From positions 310,001-374,000 of the forward strand of contig NZ_SWDE01000004.1 of NCBI RefSeq assembly GCF_013337185.1: 64,000 nucleotides of DNA, given 5' to 3'. Below the pieces are notes generated by a model, which searched no databases, was not told where the DNA came from, and was given only the letters and a program-made list of their open reading frames with translations. This DNA is from Serratia proteamaculans. GTDB lineage: Bacteria > Pseudomonadota > Gammaproteobacteria > Enterobacterales > Enterobacteriaceae. Below are positions 9,269 to 19,200 of this stretch, one piece after another. The translations under genes and the position numbers were made by a program. Numbering within the stretch: position 1 is the stretch's first letter; each line of letters begins with the position of its first letter.

Positions 9269-9288
9269 TTGCTAAACCGGTTTTTCAC
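9269..9288. promoter_or_regulatory. Candidate ScrR operator upstream of scrY
   Basis: The core TTGCTAAACCGGTT is identical, in the opposite orientation, to the core upstream of scrK at 10413-10432. It has the central CG and partial dyad typical of LacI-family operators, and lies about 45-60 bases from the scrY start. Confidence 0.65.
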
Positions 9289-9328
9289 GGAGAAAGATAG
9301 AGAGTTGAACGACGACTGGCAATCAAGT

Positions 9329-9348
9329 TTGCTAACCCGATTCAGCTA
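9329..9348. promoter_or_regulatory. Second operator-like site upstream of scrY (ScrR or Cra/FruR)
   Basis: TTGCTAACCCGATTCAGC shares the TTGCTAA half and central CG with the site at 9269. Read on the other strand, GCTGAATCGGGTTAGC also resembles the Cra/FruR consensus GCTGAATCGTTTCA. A half CRP site (TGTGA, 9350-9354) adjoins it. Which protein binds is undecided. Confidence 0.5.
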
Positions 9349-9430
9349 TTGTGATCGAGTCCGCAAATTACGTACCGGAGATGAAAGTGGGGGAGACACC
9401 CAATACCCAGTGGCATTGGGTCAGACTCAC

Positions 9431-9446
9431 CGCTATCGGGTTAGCG
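9431..9446. promoter_or_regulatory. Operator-like palindrome overlapping the scrK stop codon
   Basis: CGCTATCGGGTTAGCG matches its own reverse complement at 12 of 16 positions and shares the GGTTAGC half with the site at 9329. It covers the scrK stop codon and could be an auxiliary repressor site for looping. This is inferred from sequence alone. Confidence 0.35.
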
Positions 9447-10370
9447 ACGCAGGAAGTCCTGTAACTCGTCGGCATGCGGCAGGGCGGTCATAGCGCCTTT
9501 GGCGGTGGTGGCCAGCGCCCCGCAGGCCTGGGCCTGGGCGATCACTGCCGGCCATTGCTCTTCCTGTGGCAAAGCGCCGATGTGTGCCAGCGCGGCCAGC
9601 AGACCGGCGACAAAGGCGTCACCCGCACCGGTGGTATCGACCGGGGTGATTGAAGGGGCGCGGAAGTGGCGGATCTGTTTGCCGTCATGCACGCAGACGC
9701 CGTCGCCGCCCAGCGTCACCAGCAACAAACGCAGTGGGTAGCGCTGCATCATCCAGTCGATACCGCTCTCCAACTCACCGATATTGCTGATAAAACTCAG
9801 TTCTTCCAGCGAGATCTTCACCACGTCAGCCAGCAATAACGCCTTTTGCAAGCAGGGGCGCAGCGCTTCCGGCTGGCGCCAAACGTCTTCACGAATGTTT
9901 GGGTCAAAGCTGACCCAGCCGCCGGCCGCCCTGATGTTCTCCATCGCGGTGAAGGTGGTGCTGCGGCTGGGTTCTTGCGACAGGGCGATAGAGCAGACGT
10001 GCAGCCATTCATCTGCTTTGAAATCAGGCAGATCCTCGGGTTGCAGGAACAGATCGGCGCTCGGGCTGACCATAAAGGTGAAGGAGCGTTCACCCATCAG
10101 ATCAAGATCCACCACCACGGTAGAGGTGTGGTGGTCTGGGTCCTGTGACATATGGCCGATGTCGACCTGTTCTTCGCTCAGTACCTGTTGCAGGAAAGCG
10201 CCGAAGCTGTCCTGACCCACCCGGCCGATAAAGCCGCTGTTGCCGCCCAGGCGGGCGATGCCGACGGCCACATTGGCCGGAGCACCGCCGGGGCATTTAA
10301 GATAACTGTTTGAATTTTCAGGCACCAGGTCGACGACTGCGTCACCCAGCACCCATACGCGATTAACCAT
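9441..10370 (-). CDS. scrK: Fructokinase ScrK (PfkB family)
   Basis: ScrK phosphorylates the fructose freed by ScrB to fructose-6-phosphate. The 309 residues carry the PfkB sugar-kinase signatures: N-terminal CPGGAPANVAVGIARLGG, and near the C-terminus DTTGAGDAFVAGLLAAL with the catalytic base aspartate in GAGD. GGGGAT precedes the ATG. The gene lies upstream of scrY in the same direction but is separated by 215 bases containing operators. It is thus probably transcribed from its own ScrR-controlled promoter, as on pUR400. Confidence 0.95.
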   Translation of the reverse strand: MVNRVWVLGDAVVDLVPENSNSYLKCPGGAPANVAVGIARLGGNSGFIGRVGQDSFGAFLQQVLSEEQVDIGHMSQDPDHHTSTVVVDLDLMGERSFTFMVSPSADLFLQPEDLPDFKADEWLHVCSIALSQEPSRSTTFTAMENIRAAGGWVSFDPNIREDVWRQPEALRPCLQKALLLADVVKISLEELSFISNIGELESGIDWMMQRYPLRLLLVTLGGDGVCVHDGKQIRHFRAPSITPVDTTGAGDAFVAGLLAALAHIGALPQEEQWPAVIAQAQACGALATTAKGAMTALPHADELQDFLRR

Positions 10371-10412
10371 GTTCGATCCCCGTGTTCATCGGTGTCTGAT
10401 GGCGAGCTAAAA

Positions 10413-10432
10413 TAGAAGAACCGGTTTAGCAA
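10413..10432. promoter_or_regulatory. Candidate ScrR operator upstream of scrK
   Basis: GAACCGGTTTAGCAA at 10418-10432 is the reverse complement of the core at 9269. It lies about 45-60 bases upstream of scrK, a placement matching the scrY site. Confidence 0.65.
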
Positions 10433-10623
10433 TGCAACGAAAGAATCAAAGAAAACTGACCAGGTTCGAACAGATGACGGGAGGGGTAAATAACAAAATG
10501 GAATAATTTATAGCGGTTTAAGATAAGTAACGCGTTGACAAATATAATTAAAAAAGCGAACTGATTTTAATAAAAACTGTAACTATTTAGAGTGATTAAT
10601 AAAGGTGGGGGAGGGGTTTTAAA

Positions 10624-10637
10624 TAGGAAATTTCCTA
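10624..10637. promoter_or_regulatory. Perfect 14-base palindrome resembling an RcsAB box
   Basis: TAGGAAATTTCCTA is its own reverse complement. It matches the RcsAB consensus TAAGAATATTCCTA at 11 of 14 positions. It lies about 315 bases upstream of cdiB. Rcs control of the related Serratia shlBA haemolysin operon is known, so this is a plausible but untested site. Confidence 0.45.
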
Positions 10638-10671
10638 AATTATGGTCGTTGCTCGGTATGATTCTTAAGTG

Positions 10672-10706
10672 ATGAATAAATGCATTTCTTGGATGCATTT
10701 ATTCAT
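10672..10706. repeat. Perfect 14-bp inverted repeat upstream of cdiB
   Basis: ATGAATAAATGCAT at 10672-10685 and ATGCATTTATTCAT at 10693-10706 are exact reverse complements around a 7-base loop. There is no T-run after it, so it looks more like a protein-binding dyad or a cruciform than a terminator. Confidence 0.85.
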
Positions 10707-10951
10707 AAAAGTAAATCGCCAATGAAATTGTTTTTTGTATTTTTGTTCTTAAAATACATTTGGTTATCTTTTTTATTTGTCGTGAGTTAGTGAGCGATAT
10801 ATTCGTATAGCAGAGGGCTCTTATTCTATTTTTTGTTATCCAGACCCCAGTTTGGCACAAAATTAAGTTGATTGTGGGCTATTCGTGCGCATAATGTTCG
10901 CGATTTTTTACAATTCTTTTCTTTTATTTGTCTTTCGACAGGGAAAAAGTC

Positions 10952-12667
10952 ATGTGCCATCCCGCTTTCTCTTCGCTCAGCTTTGCTGCGCGCAAGGGCT
11001 GTATTCCATTTAGCTCCGTTGTCTTGCCGCTGTTTATTTTCAGCCAGCCGCTGTTAGCGGCAACGCCAAACAACGAACAGCTGATCATACAGCAGCAGCG
11101 GCAAAAGGCGCTGGAACAGCAACTGACTCCGCCGACACCGGATGTACGTCTGTCGCCACCTTCATCCAGCTTTGGTCGCATTGCTTTCCCGCAGGAAAAA
11201 CCCTGCTTCCCTATTGATCAGGTGCAGTTGAGCGGGCAGGAAAAACTCCCCCACTGGCTGCCGTTGCAGCGTATCGCCAATCAGGCCCAGGGCCGTTGTC
11301 TGGGTGGGCAAGGCATTAACCTGCTGATGAGCACCCTGCAAAACCGGCTGGTGGATCACGGCTATATCACTACCCGCGTGCTGGCACCGACTCAGGATCT
11401 GAAAAGCGGCAAGCTGCGGTTGGTGGTGGTTCCGGGGTATGTACGGCAGGTAAAGCTGACGCCGGACAGCGGCCATTATATTCAGCCCTACAGCACATTC
11501 CCGGCCCATGCGGGCAACCTGCTGGATCTGCGCGGTATCGAACAGGGGCTGGAAAACCTGCAGCGCCTGCCGACGGTGCAGGCCAATATGGAAATCATCC
11601 CCGGCGAACAGCCTGGCGAAAGCGATATTGCCCTGAGCTGGAAGCAGGAACGCATGTGGCGCATTGGCGCCTCACTGGATGATTCCGGCACCAAGAGCAC
11701 CGGGCGTTATCAGGGCGGCCTGACGCTGTCGCTGGATAACCCATTCTCGCTCAGTGACCTTTTCTATATTTCCGGCTCCACCGATCTGCAAAACCAGGGC
11801 GGCAAAGGCACTAAAAACATCACCGGCCATTATTCAGTGCCGTTCGGCTATTGGATGGCCGGGGTGACCGCCAACAGCTATGACTACCACCAGACCATTG
11901 CCGGCCAGAATCAGGATTACCGCTATAGCGGCAAAAGCAAAAACCTGGATTTCCAACTCAGCCGGGTACTGCACCGCAACGGCAGCCAGAAAACCACGCT
12001 GACCTATGACGTACTGGCACGCGAATCCAGCAACTATATCAACGATACCGAAGTGGAAGTGCAGCGTCGGCGCACCTCCGGCTGGCGGCTGGGGTTACAG
12101 CACCGCCACTACATTCAACAGGCCACGCTGGACGCCGGTGTCAGCTATCAGCGCGGTACCCGCTGGTTCGGCGCATTGCCGGCCCCGGAAGAAACCTTTG
12201 GTGAAGCCACGGCGCTCAGCAAAATTGTGCAGCTCAACGCCCAGCTCGACGTGCCGTTCAGCCTGTTTAGCCAGAACTTCAGATACAACGTGCAGTACCA
12301 GCGCCAAATCAGCGATACACCGCTGACGCCGCAGGATCAGTTCGCTATCGGCAACCGCTGGACGGTGCGCGGTTTTGACGGCGAACGCACCCTGAATGCC
12401 AACCACGGTTGGTTCGTCCGTAACGATCTGGCGTGGCGCACACCGCTACAGGGGCAAGAGCTATACCTCGGCGCCGACTACGGCGAAGTCGGCGGCTACG
12501 GTTCCGATTATCTGGTGGGGCAACACCTGGCGGGCGGCGTGGTTGGCCTGCGCGGTTATGCCTTCAAGGTCGGTTACGACCTGTTCGCCGGTGTGCCGTT
12601 CTCCAAACCGGACGGTTTCAGCACCAGCCCGGTCACCCTGGGTTTTAACCTGAGCTGGAACTACTGA
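10952..12667 (+). CDS. cdiB: Two-partner secretion outer-membrane transporter CdiB (TpsB/ShlB family)
   Basis: CdiB is the Omp85-type beta-barrel that exports CdiA across the outer membrane. The frame opens at TTG 10928, but ATG 10952 has GGGAAAA just upstream and gives a proper signal peptide ([18 protein letters not shown]), so I use it (571 residues). After the plug helix region ([18 protein letters not shown]) come POTRA domains at about residues 65-210, beginning [12 protein letters not shown] barrel follows that ends in the aromatic terminus GFNLSWNY. The barrel contains [13 protein letters not shown], the VRGF-type motif of the lid loop. cdiC and cdiA follow with gaps of about ten bases, so all three form one operon. 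Confidence 0.94.
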   Translation: MCHPAFSSLSFAARKGCIPFSSVVLPLFIFSQPLLAATPNNEQLIIQQQRQKALEQQLTPPTPDVRLSPPSSSFGRIAFPQEKPCFPIDQVQLSGQEKLPHWLPLQRIANQAQGRCLGGQGINLLMSTLQNRLVDHGYITTRVLAPTQDLKSGKLRLVVVPGYVRQVKLTPDSGHYIQPYSTFPAHAGNLLDLRGIEQGLENLQRLPTVQANMEIIPGEQPGESDIALSWKQERMWRIGASLDDSGTKSTGRYQGGLTLSLDNPFSLSDLFYISGSTDLQNQGGKGTKNITGHYSVPFGYWMAGVTANSYDYHQTIAGQNQDYRYSGKSKNLDFQLSRVLHRNGSQKTTLTYDVLARESSNYINDTEVEVQRRRTSGWRLGLQHRHYIQQATLDAGVSYQRGTRWFGALPAPEETFGEATALSKIVQLNAQLDVPFSLFSQNFRYNVQYQRQISDTPLTPQDQFAIGNRWTVRGFDGERTLNANHGWFVRNDLAWRTPLQGQELYLGADYGEVGGYGSDYLVGQHLAGGVVGLRGYAFKVGYDLFAGVPFSKPDGFSTSPVTLGFNLSWNY

Positions 12668-12677
12668 GGACACGACA

Positions 12678-13208
12678 ATGCACACAGGCGAATACGACAT
12701 CAGAGCGCCGCTGATCCTCGGCGGTAACGACAGTGAGGCGGAAGCCTTTGGCGCCGCGGTCTGGCTGTGGATGCATTCGCCAATGCATCGTGATGCGCCG
12801 TTGCACACCTTGCCAACGCTGCTGCTGCCGATTATCAAACGCCAGCAATATGTGCTGGTATCGCAGCAAAATCAGCCGGTTTTCTTCCTCAGCTGGGCCT
12901 GGATGAGCCAGGAGGCAGAGGCACGCTATCTGACGCAGCCGGCGGTGAACATGCAGGAAAGTGACTGGAACAGTGGCGATCGTCTGTGGTTTTGCGACTG
13001 GATCGCCCCATTTGGCCATACGCGGGAAATGCGCAATCTGATTGCCAGGGAGATCTTCCCACACTTGTGCATGCGGGCGCTGTATCACCGGGGAGATCAA
13101 CGCGGCAAACGCGTGGTGAACTTTAAAGGTGCGCAGGTCAGCCATCAGCAAGCACAGCAATGGTGGGAAAGCCACCCGTTAGCCGTCGAGCCGTCAGAAA
13201 TTCAATAA
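12678..13208 (+). CDS. cdiC: HlyC-type toxin-activating lysine acyltransferase CdiC
   Basis: The 176-residue protein resembles HlyC, which transfers a fatty acyl chain from acyl carrier protein to lysines of a toxin. It has the SPMHR motif with His37 and the GDRLWFCDWIAPFG motif with Asp107. These match catalytic His23 and Asp92 of HlyC. Cytosolic; no signal peptide. Its place between cdiB and cdiA points to CdiA as substrate; such CdiC enzymes are known from a subset of CDI loci, where acylation helps target-cell recognition. GAGGA precedes the start. No RTX toxin gene is nearby, which strengthens CdiA as the partner. Confidence 0.9.
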   Translation: MHTGEYDIRAPLILGGNDSEAEAFGAAVWLWMHSPMHRDAPLHTLPTLLLPIIKRQQYVLVSQQNQPVFFLSWAWMSQEAEARYLTQPAVNMQESDWNSGDRLWFCDWIAPFGHTREMRNLIAREIFPHLCMRALYHRGDQRGKRVVNFKGAQVSHQQAQQWWESHPLAVEPSEIQ

Positions 13209-13218
13209 GGACATTGCC

Positions 13219-16200
13219 ATGAACAAGAACCTGTATCGTATTATTTTCAATAAAGCGCGTGGCATGCTGATGGTAGTGGCGGATATCGCCCGCTCCGGCC
13301 GGGCCGGATCTGCCCGTTCGCCGGGTTTGGGCCATACGCTGAGTCAGTGCATCGGTAAAATTAGCGCTATCAGCTTCAGTCTGCTGATAGCGCTGGGTGC
13401 CATACAGCCGGTGCAGGCGGCGATTATTGCCGACGGCAATGCGCCGGGCGGCCAGCAGCCGACCATTGTTAACAGCGCCAACGGTACGCCACAGGTCAAC
13501 ATTCAGACGCCAAGTGCCGGTGGGGTTTCCCGCAATACCTACAGCCAGTTTGACGTCGACAAGCAGGGCGCGATCCTCAACAACTCCCACAAAATGACCC
13601 AGACGCAGCAGGGCGGCTGGGTCGATGGCAACCCATGGCTGGCGAAGGGCGAAGCCAAGGTGATCCTTAATGAGGTTAACTCCCGCGATCCCAGCCGCCT
13701 GAACGGTTACATCGAAGTGGCCGGTCAGCGGGCGCAGGTGGTGATCGCCAACCCGTCCGGTATTACCTGTAACGGCTGCGGCTTTATCAATGCCAACCGC
13801 GCCACCCTGACCACCGGTCAGGCGCAAATGAACAACGGTAACCTGACCGGTTTTAACGTCGAACGCGGCGAAGTGGTGGTTGAAGGTGCCGGTATGGACA
13901 GTTCACGTCAGGATTACACCGAGATCATCGCCCGATCGACGAAGATCAATGCCGGACTTTGGGCTAACGATCTTAACGTGACCACCGGTCGTAACAAGGT
14001 GGATGCGGCGCACCAGCAGATCGACAAGCAGAGTGACGATCCTGCTACCCGCCCGCAACTGGCGGTAGACGTGGCGAAGCTGGGCGGTATGTATGCTGGC
14101 AAGATCCGTATGATCGGTACCGAAACCGGCGTCGGGGTGCGTAACGCCGGTAACATCGGTGCGCAGGCTGGCAGTGTGGTAGTGACTGCCGACGGCCGGA
14201 TTGAAAACAGCGGCAAAATCAGCAGCGGCGGCGATACGCAACTGGCTTCGAAGGGCGGCGTCAGCAACAGCGGTTCGGTGTTTGCGGCGGGCAATGCCGG
14301 GGTTAACAGCGACGGAGAGGTGCAAAATAGCGGCTCCATCGCTGCGCGTAACCATGTGCGCGTACAGGCAGCCAGCCTGAACAGCAGCAAAGGCAGCACG
14401 CTGGCGGCCGGTGTACAGCAGGATGGCAAGTTGGGCGGCAGCGGTGAACTGGCGCTGACCACCAGCGGTAAGCTTACCGCGCAGGGCCAGAACCTGGCGG
14501 CGGGCGATCTGCGTGCTAATGGGCAGGGCGCGGATTTCAGCGGCAGCAGAACTGCAGGCACCAATGTCATGCTGGACGCCGGACAGGGCGATTTGACCAC
14601 GGCCAATGCGCAGGTTGAGGCAACGCAACAACTGACCGCCAACAGCGGTAAGTTGCTGAACAACGACGGCGGCAAACTGGCCGCGAACAAGCTGGCGCTG
14701 AATGCGCATGATTTATCGAACCGTAAGGGCGAAATCACCCAGCTTGGCGGCGATGATTTAACGCTGAATCCACAGGGTAAATTGGATAATGCCGGTGGCC
14801 GTATCGCCAGCAACGGCAATGGCCTGACGCTGAAGGTCGGGGCGATCGACAACCAGAGCGGGGAAATCGTGCATGCCGGTAAAGGCGCGCTGACGGTGAA
14901 TACCGCTCGGCTGCAGGGCGATGGCGGCAAGCTGCTGTCCAACGGCCAGCTCAGTATGCTGGGCGGCGACTATGTATTGGACGGCGGTACCACGTCGGCA
15001 CAGCAAATCGCGTTGGATGCCGACAGCCTGTCTAACCGCAATGGCCAACTGGTGCAGAGCGGCAACGGTGAAATGCGTCTTAACACCCGCCGGGGTATTG
15101 ATAACCAGGGAGGCCAACTGGCCGCCAACGGCAACGTGACGCTAAACGCCGCACAGTTGAACAACCAGAATGGCAAAGTGATTGCCGCGCAGGACGGGAG
15201 CCTGAAGGCACAGGTCAGCGGGGCACTCGATAACCGCCAGGGGCAGCTGGCGGCCAGCCAGCATACCCGGCTGCAGGCGGATAAACTGGATAACCGTAAG
15301 GGGCTGGTTTCCGCTGCCACAGGCAGTGCCGAGATTGCGGCCCAACAGACATTGGACAACCGCGGCGGTCGTATTGAAGCTAAACAGGGCCTGCAACTGA
15401 GCGGTGGCGGGCTGGAAAATCAGGCTGGTCAGGTGGTGGGCGGCGAGCTTGCTCTGGCGCTCGGCAAGGGCGCACTGAACAACCAACAGGGCACTATCGC
15501 CGCTACCGGTGGCCTGAGTCTGAACAGCGGAGCGCTGACCAATGACGGCGGCCTGCTGCAATCCGCCGGCAACATGAACATGGACACCCAGGGCGCAGCC
15601 TTGAGTAACCGCCTGAGCGGCGAAACCGGCGGCATTCTCAGCCAGGGGACGCTGACGATCCACAGCGGCGCGCTGGACAACACTCAGGGCATGCTGGTGG
15701 GCGGCGGCACGACCGAACTGTTCACCGGCAGTCTGGATAACAGCAAAGGCACGTTGGTCGGCAAGCAAACGCTGAACATCGACAGCCTGGCGCTGACCAA
15801 TGACGGCGGTCTGTTGCAGGCGGGCGGCGATGCGACTCTCAATACCCAGGGGCAGACCTTAACCAACCGCGACAGCGGCAAGAATGGCGGCATCAGCAGC
15901 CTGGGTAAATTGACGATCGACAGCGGAGCGGTGGATAACCAGGCCGGCTTTATCGCCAGTTCCGGCGATCTGCAACTGCACGGTGAACAACTGGATAACC
16001 GCCAGGGTACGTTGGCCTCCGAGAAGCACTTATCGGCTGCGGTCAACACCCTCAACAACCAGGGCGGAGCAATTAAATCCGGTCAGGATATGGTGCTGAA
16101 CGCTAAAGACCTGTTGGATAACAGCAATCTTGGGGTGATTGGCGCAGGTAAAAAACTGCAGCTGGATAGCGACCATCTGGTGAATAACCAGGGCACCCTG

Positions 16201-19200
16201 GTCAGCGCCGATGCGGCGAAGCTCAACTTCGGTTTGCTGGAGAACCAGGGCGGCCAACTGGCGGCTCAGATGGTGCTGGAGTTGCACGGTAACAGCCTGA
16301 ATAACAACGACGGCGGTCTGATCCAGAGCGGCGATCGGCTGGAACTGGCGGTCGATCGACTGACTAATAACCACAGTGGCGATAAAGGCGGCATCACCAG
16401 CCAGGGGGCCATGAACCTTACCACTGGCGTGTTCGACAACGGCCAGGGCGTGGTGATTGCCGGTAAAGATCTCAAGCTCGACGCCGAAGCGCTGTTGAAC
16501 GGCGGTGGCAAACTGGTGGCGCAGCAAGCATTGGAGCTCAACACCACCGGCAGCCTGAGTAATCAGGGCGGGCTGGTGCAGTCGGGCGCGGATATGCAGA
16601 TCGACACCCATGGCCAGTTGCTGGATAACCAGAACGGCACCTTGCACAGCCTGGGGCAGCTGCAACTCAGCAGTGGCGACCTCAATAATCAGGGCGGCAC
16701 GCTGGGAGCCAAAGGCGATTTCACCCTGGCGGCGCTGAAACTGGACAACAGCAACGGTGGACGGATTATCGGCGAGAAGGCGGTGACGCTCACCAGCGCC
16801 GGTCTGGATAACCGTAATGGACAAATTCAGGCGGTCGGCAACCTGCTGCTGGACAGTGCTCAGGGAATTATCGATAACACTCTGGGGCTGATCCGCAGCG
16901 GTGCCAGCGTGACACTCAACGCTCTGCAGTTCACCAACGACAGCACTCAGGCGGAAAATAAAGGGCTGGAAGGCCAGTCAGTGGTGCTGAACACCGGCAC
17001 GCTGAGCAACCGCGGTGGCAACATTCTGGCTAACCAACAGTTGACCATCACCAACGCCGGCCTGCTTGATAACAGCGGCGGCCAACTGGCGGCTAGCGGA
17101 AATCTGCAGTTGCAGGGCGCAACGCTAAACATGCTGAACACTGCCGGTACCATTAAGGCTGGCAAGCTGCTGGACATCGATGCCGCAGCGGTCGGTGGCG
17201 ATGGGCAGTTGCTGTCGCTGGGTGATATTAATCTGGTCAGTGGGCAAGGTATCAATAACAGCGGCGAGATGATCGCCAACGGCAATTTCAACTTCACTAC
17301 GCCGGGCGATGTCACCAACAGCGGCAAACTGTTGGCAGGCTCCAAGCTTGATCTGCACGCCAACAACCTGTTCAACAATGCCAGCGGTGAGATCAATGCC
17401 GGGCAGGACTGGCTGACGGTGAATGGCACCCTGACCAACTACGGCCTGATCGACGGCAAGCACACCTTGCTGACTGCCAATACGCTGACCAACATCGGCA
17501 CTGGCCGCATTTATGGCGATGCGATTGGCGTGCAGACCGTCACCTTCAACAACCTGGCGGAAAACGGCACCGCCGCCACGCTGGCCGGGCGCGAGCGGGT
17601 GGATATTGGCACCCAGACGCTGAACAACTACGGGCACGGGTTGATCTACAGCGGTGGCGATATGGCGATTGGCGGTCAGCTTGATGCCAACTACCTGGTC
17701 AGCGGACAGGCGGGCACCCTCAACAACCACAGCTCGACCATTGAGTCTGCCGGTAACATGGCGCTGTCCGCCGGGCAGATCAATAACGTCAATGACCACT
17801 TCAGCACCGAGCTGGTGACGGTATCCAGCGACAAGCTGACCGAATACCAACTGAGCGGCTCCGACAAGCGTTATCAGCCGGACGAGATCCGCATCACCCA
17901 TGATGAGGTGAACTACCTCAACACGCCGGATGGGCGCAAAGACAACTATAACCAGTTCGATTTCAACCGCACGGTGCAGGAAACCCAGATCAAGGAAAGC
18001 GATCCGGCCAAGATAATCGCCGGTGGCGATATGGCGATCAATGCGGGTCATCTGCTCAATGACAAGAGTCAGGTGGTCGCGGGCGGTACGCTGGCGATTA
18101 ATGCCGGCAGCGTGGATAACGTGGCGGTGGCGGGCCAGCGCCTGACTACCGACGCCGGGGAAGTGACCAACTACTACCGCATCAAGAAGAAAGGCAAGGA
18201 CAAGCAGGGACATAACGCCACGGCCTACACGCCGCCGACCACCATTCAGACTATTGCACTGAAACCGAGCCAACTGATTGACCACGGGCAGGTTGCAGGC
18301 AACCCGATCGCCATCACGCCGCTGACGCCACAGGGTACCGATACCACCATCGGCGCGGCCGGTGGGGTGAATACGGTGGTGACCGGCAGTGATATCTCCG
18401 CCGGGATGCAGAGCATCGGCAGCGGTGCGATACCGGCGATCCTGGCCGTAGCCTTGCAACCGGGCCAGCAGTTTGAAGTCGCCAACAAGGTAAACAGCCA
18501 GCAGGGCGATGCGGTAGACAGCGTGGTACGCATTGTCGGGCCGGACACTCGCCTGCCGGACAACAGCCTGTTCAAAACCAATCCGGCACCGGGTGGGCAG
18601 TACCTGGTGGAAACCGATCCACGCTTCACCAACCAAAAATCCTGGCTGGGTTCGGACTATATGATTGCCAAGGCCACCAATAACCAGGACAACGTGTTGA
18701 AGCGTCTGGGCGATGGCTACTACGAGCAGCGGCTGATCCGCGAGCAGGTGATCAATCTGACCGGCCAGCGTTATCTGGACGGCTACAACAATGACGAAGA
18801 ACAGTTCAAGGCCCTGATGGATCAGGGGCTGACCTTTAGCCAGCAATATAACCTGAAGGTTGGTGTGGCGCTGACGCCAGAGCAGATGGGGTTGTTGACC
18901 AAAGACATCGTCTGGCTGGTGAATGCCAAGGTCACGCTGCCGGACGGCAGCCAGCAAAACGTGCTGGTGCCGCAGGTGTATGCCCGCATGCAACCGGGCG
19001 ATCTGGACGGTTCCGGCGCCTTGATTGCCGGGCGCAACGTCAACCTTAATCTGGGGGAAGGCCTGTTTAACAGCGGCCATATCGCCGGTCGCGAAGTGGT
19101 GAAACTGAGCGCGGCCAACATCACCAACGTGGCGGGCAATATTCAGGGTGCCGACGTAGGTCTGATCGCCCGTACCGACATCAACAATATCGGCGGCGTG

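Larger units (their letters stand above)
10371..10951. other. AT-rich divergent control region between scrK and the CDI operon
   Basis: This 581-base gap holds no convincing gene. The scrK side carries an ScrR operator. The middle and CDI side are strongly AT-rich and contain a 14-base perfect palindrome and a 14-base-pair perfect inverted repeat, listed separately. I see no clear -35/-10 pair that I would commit to. Confidence 0.7.

Noticed and set aside
9398-9421. ACCCAAT/ATTGGGT inverted repeat after scrK as a terminator
   Set aside because: The stem is short and no T-run follows on the minus strand, so I do not call it a terminator.
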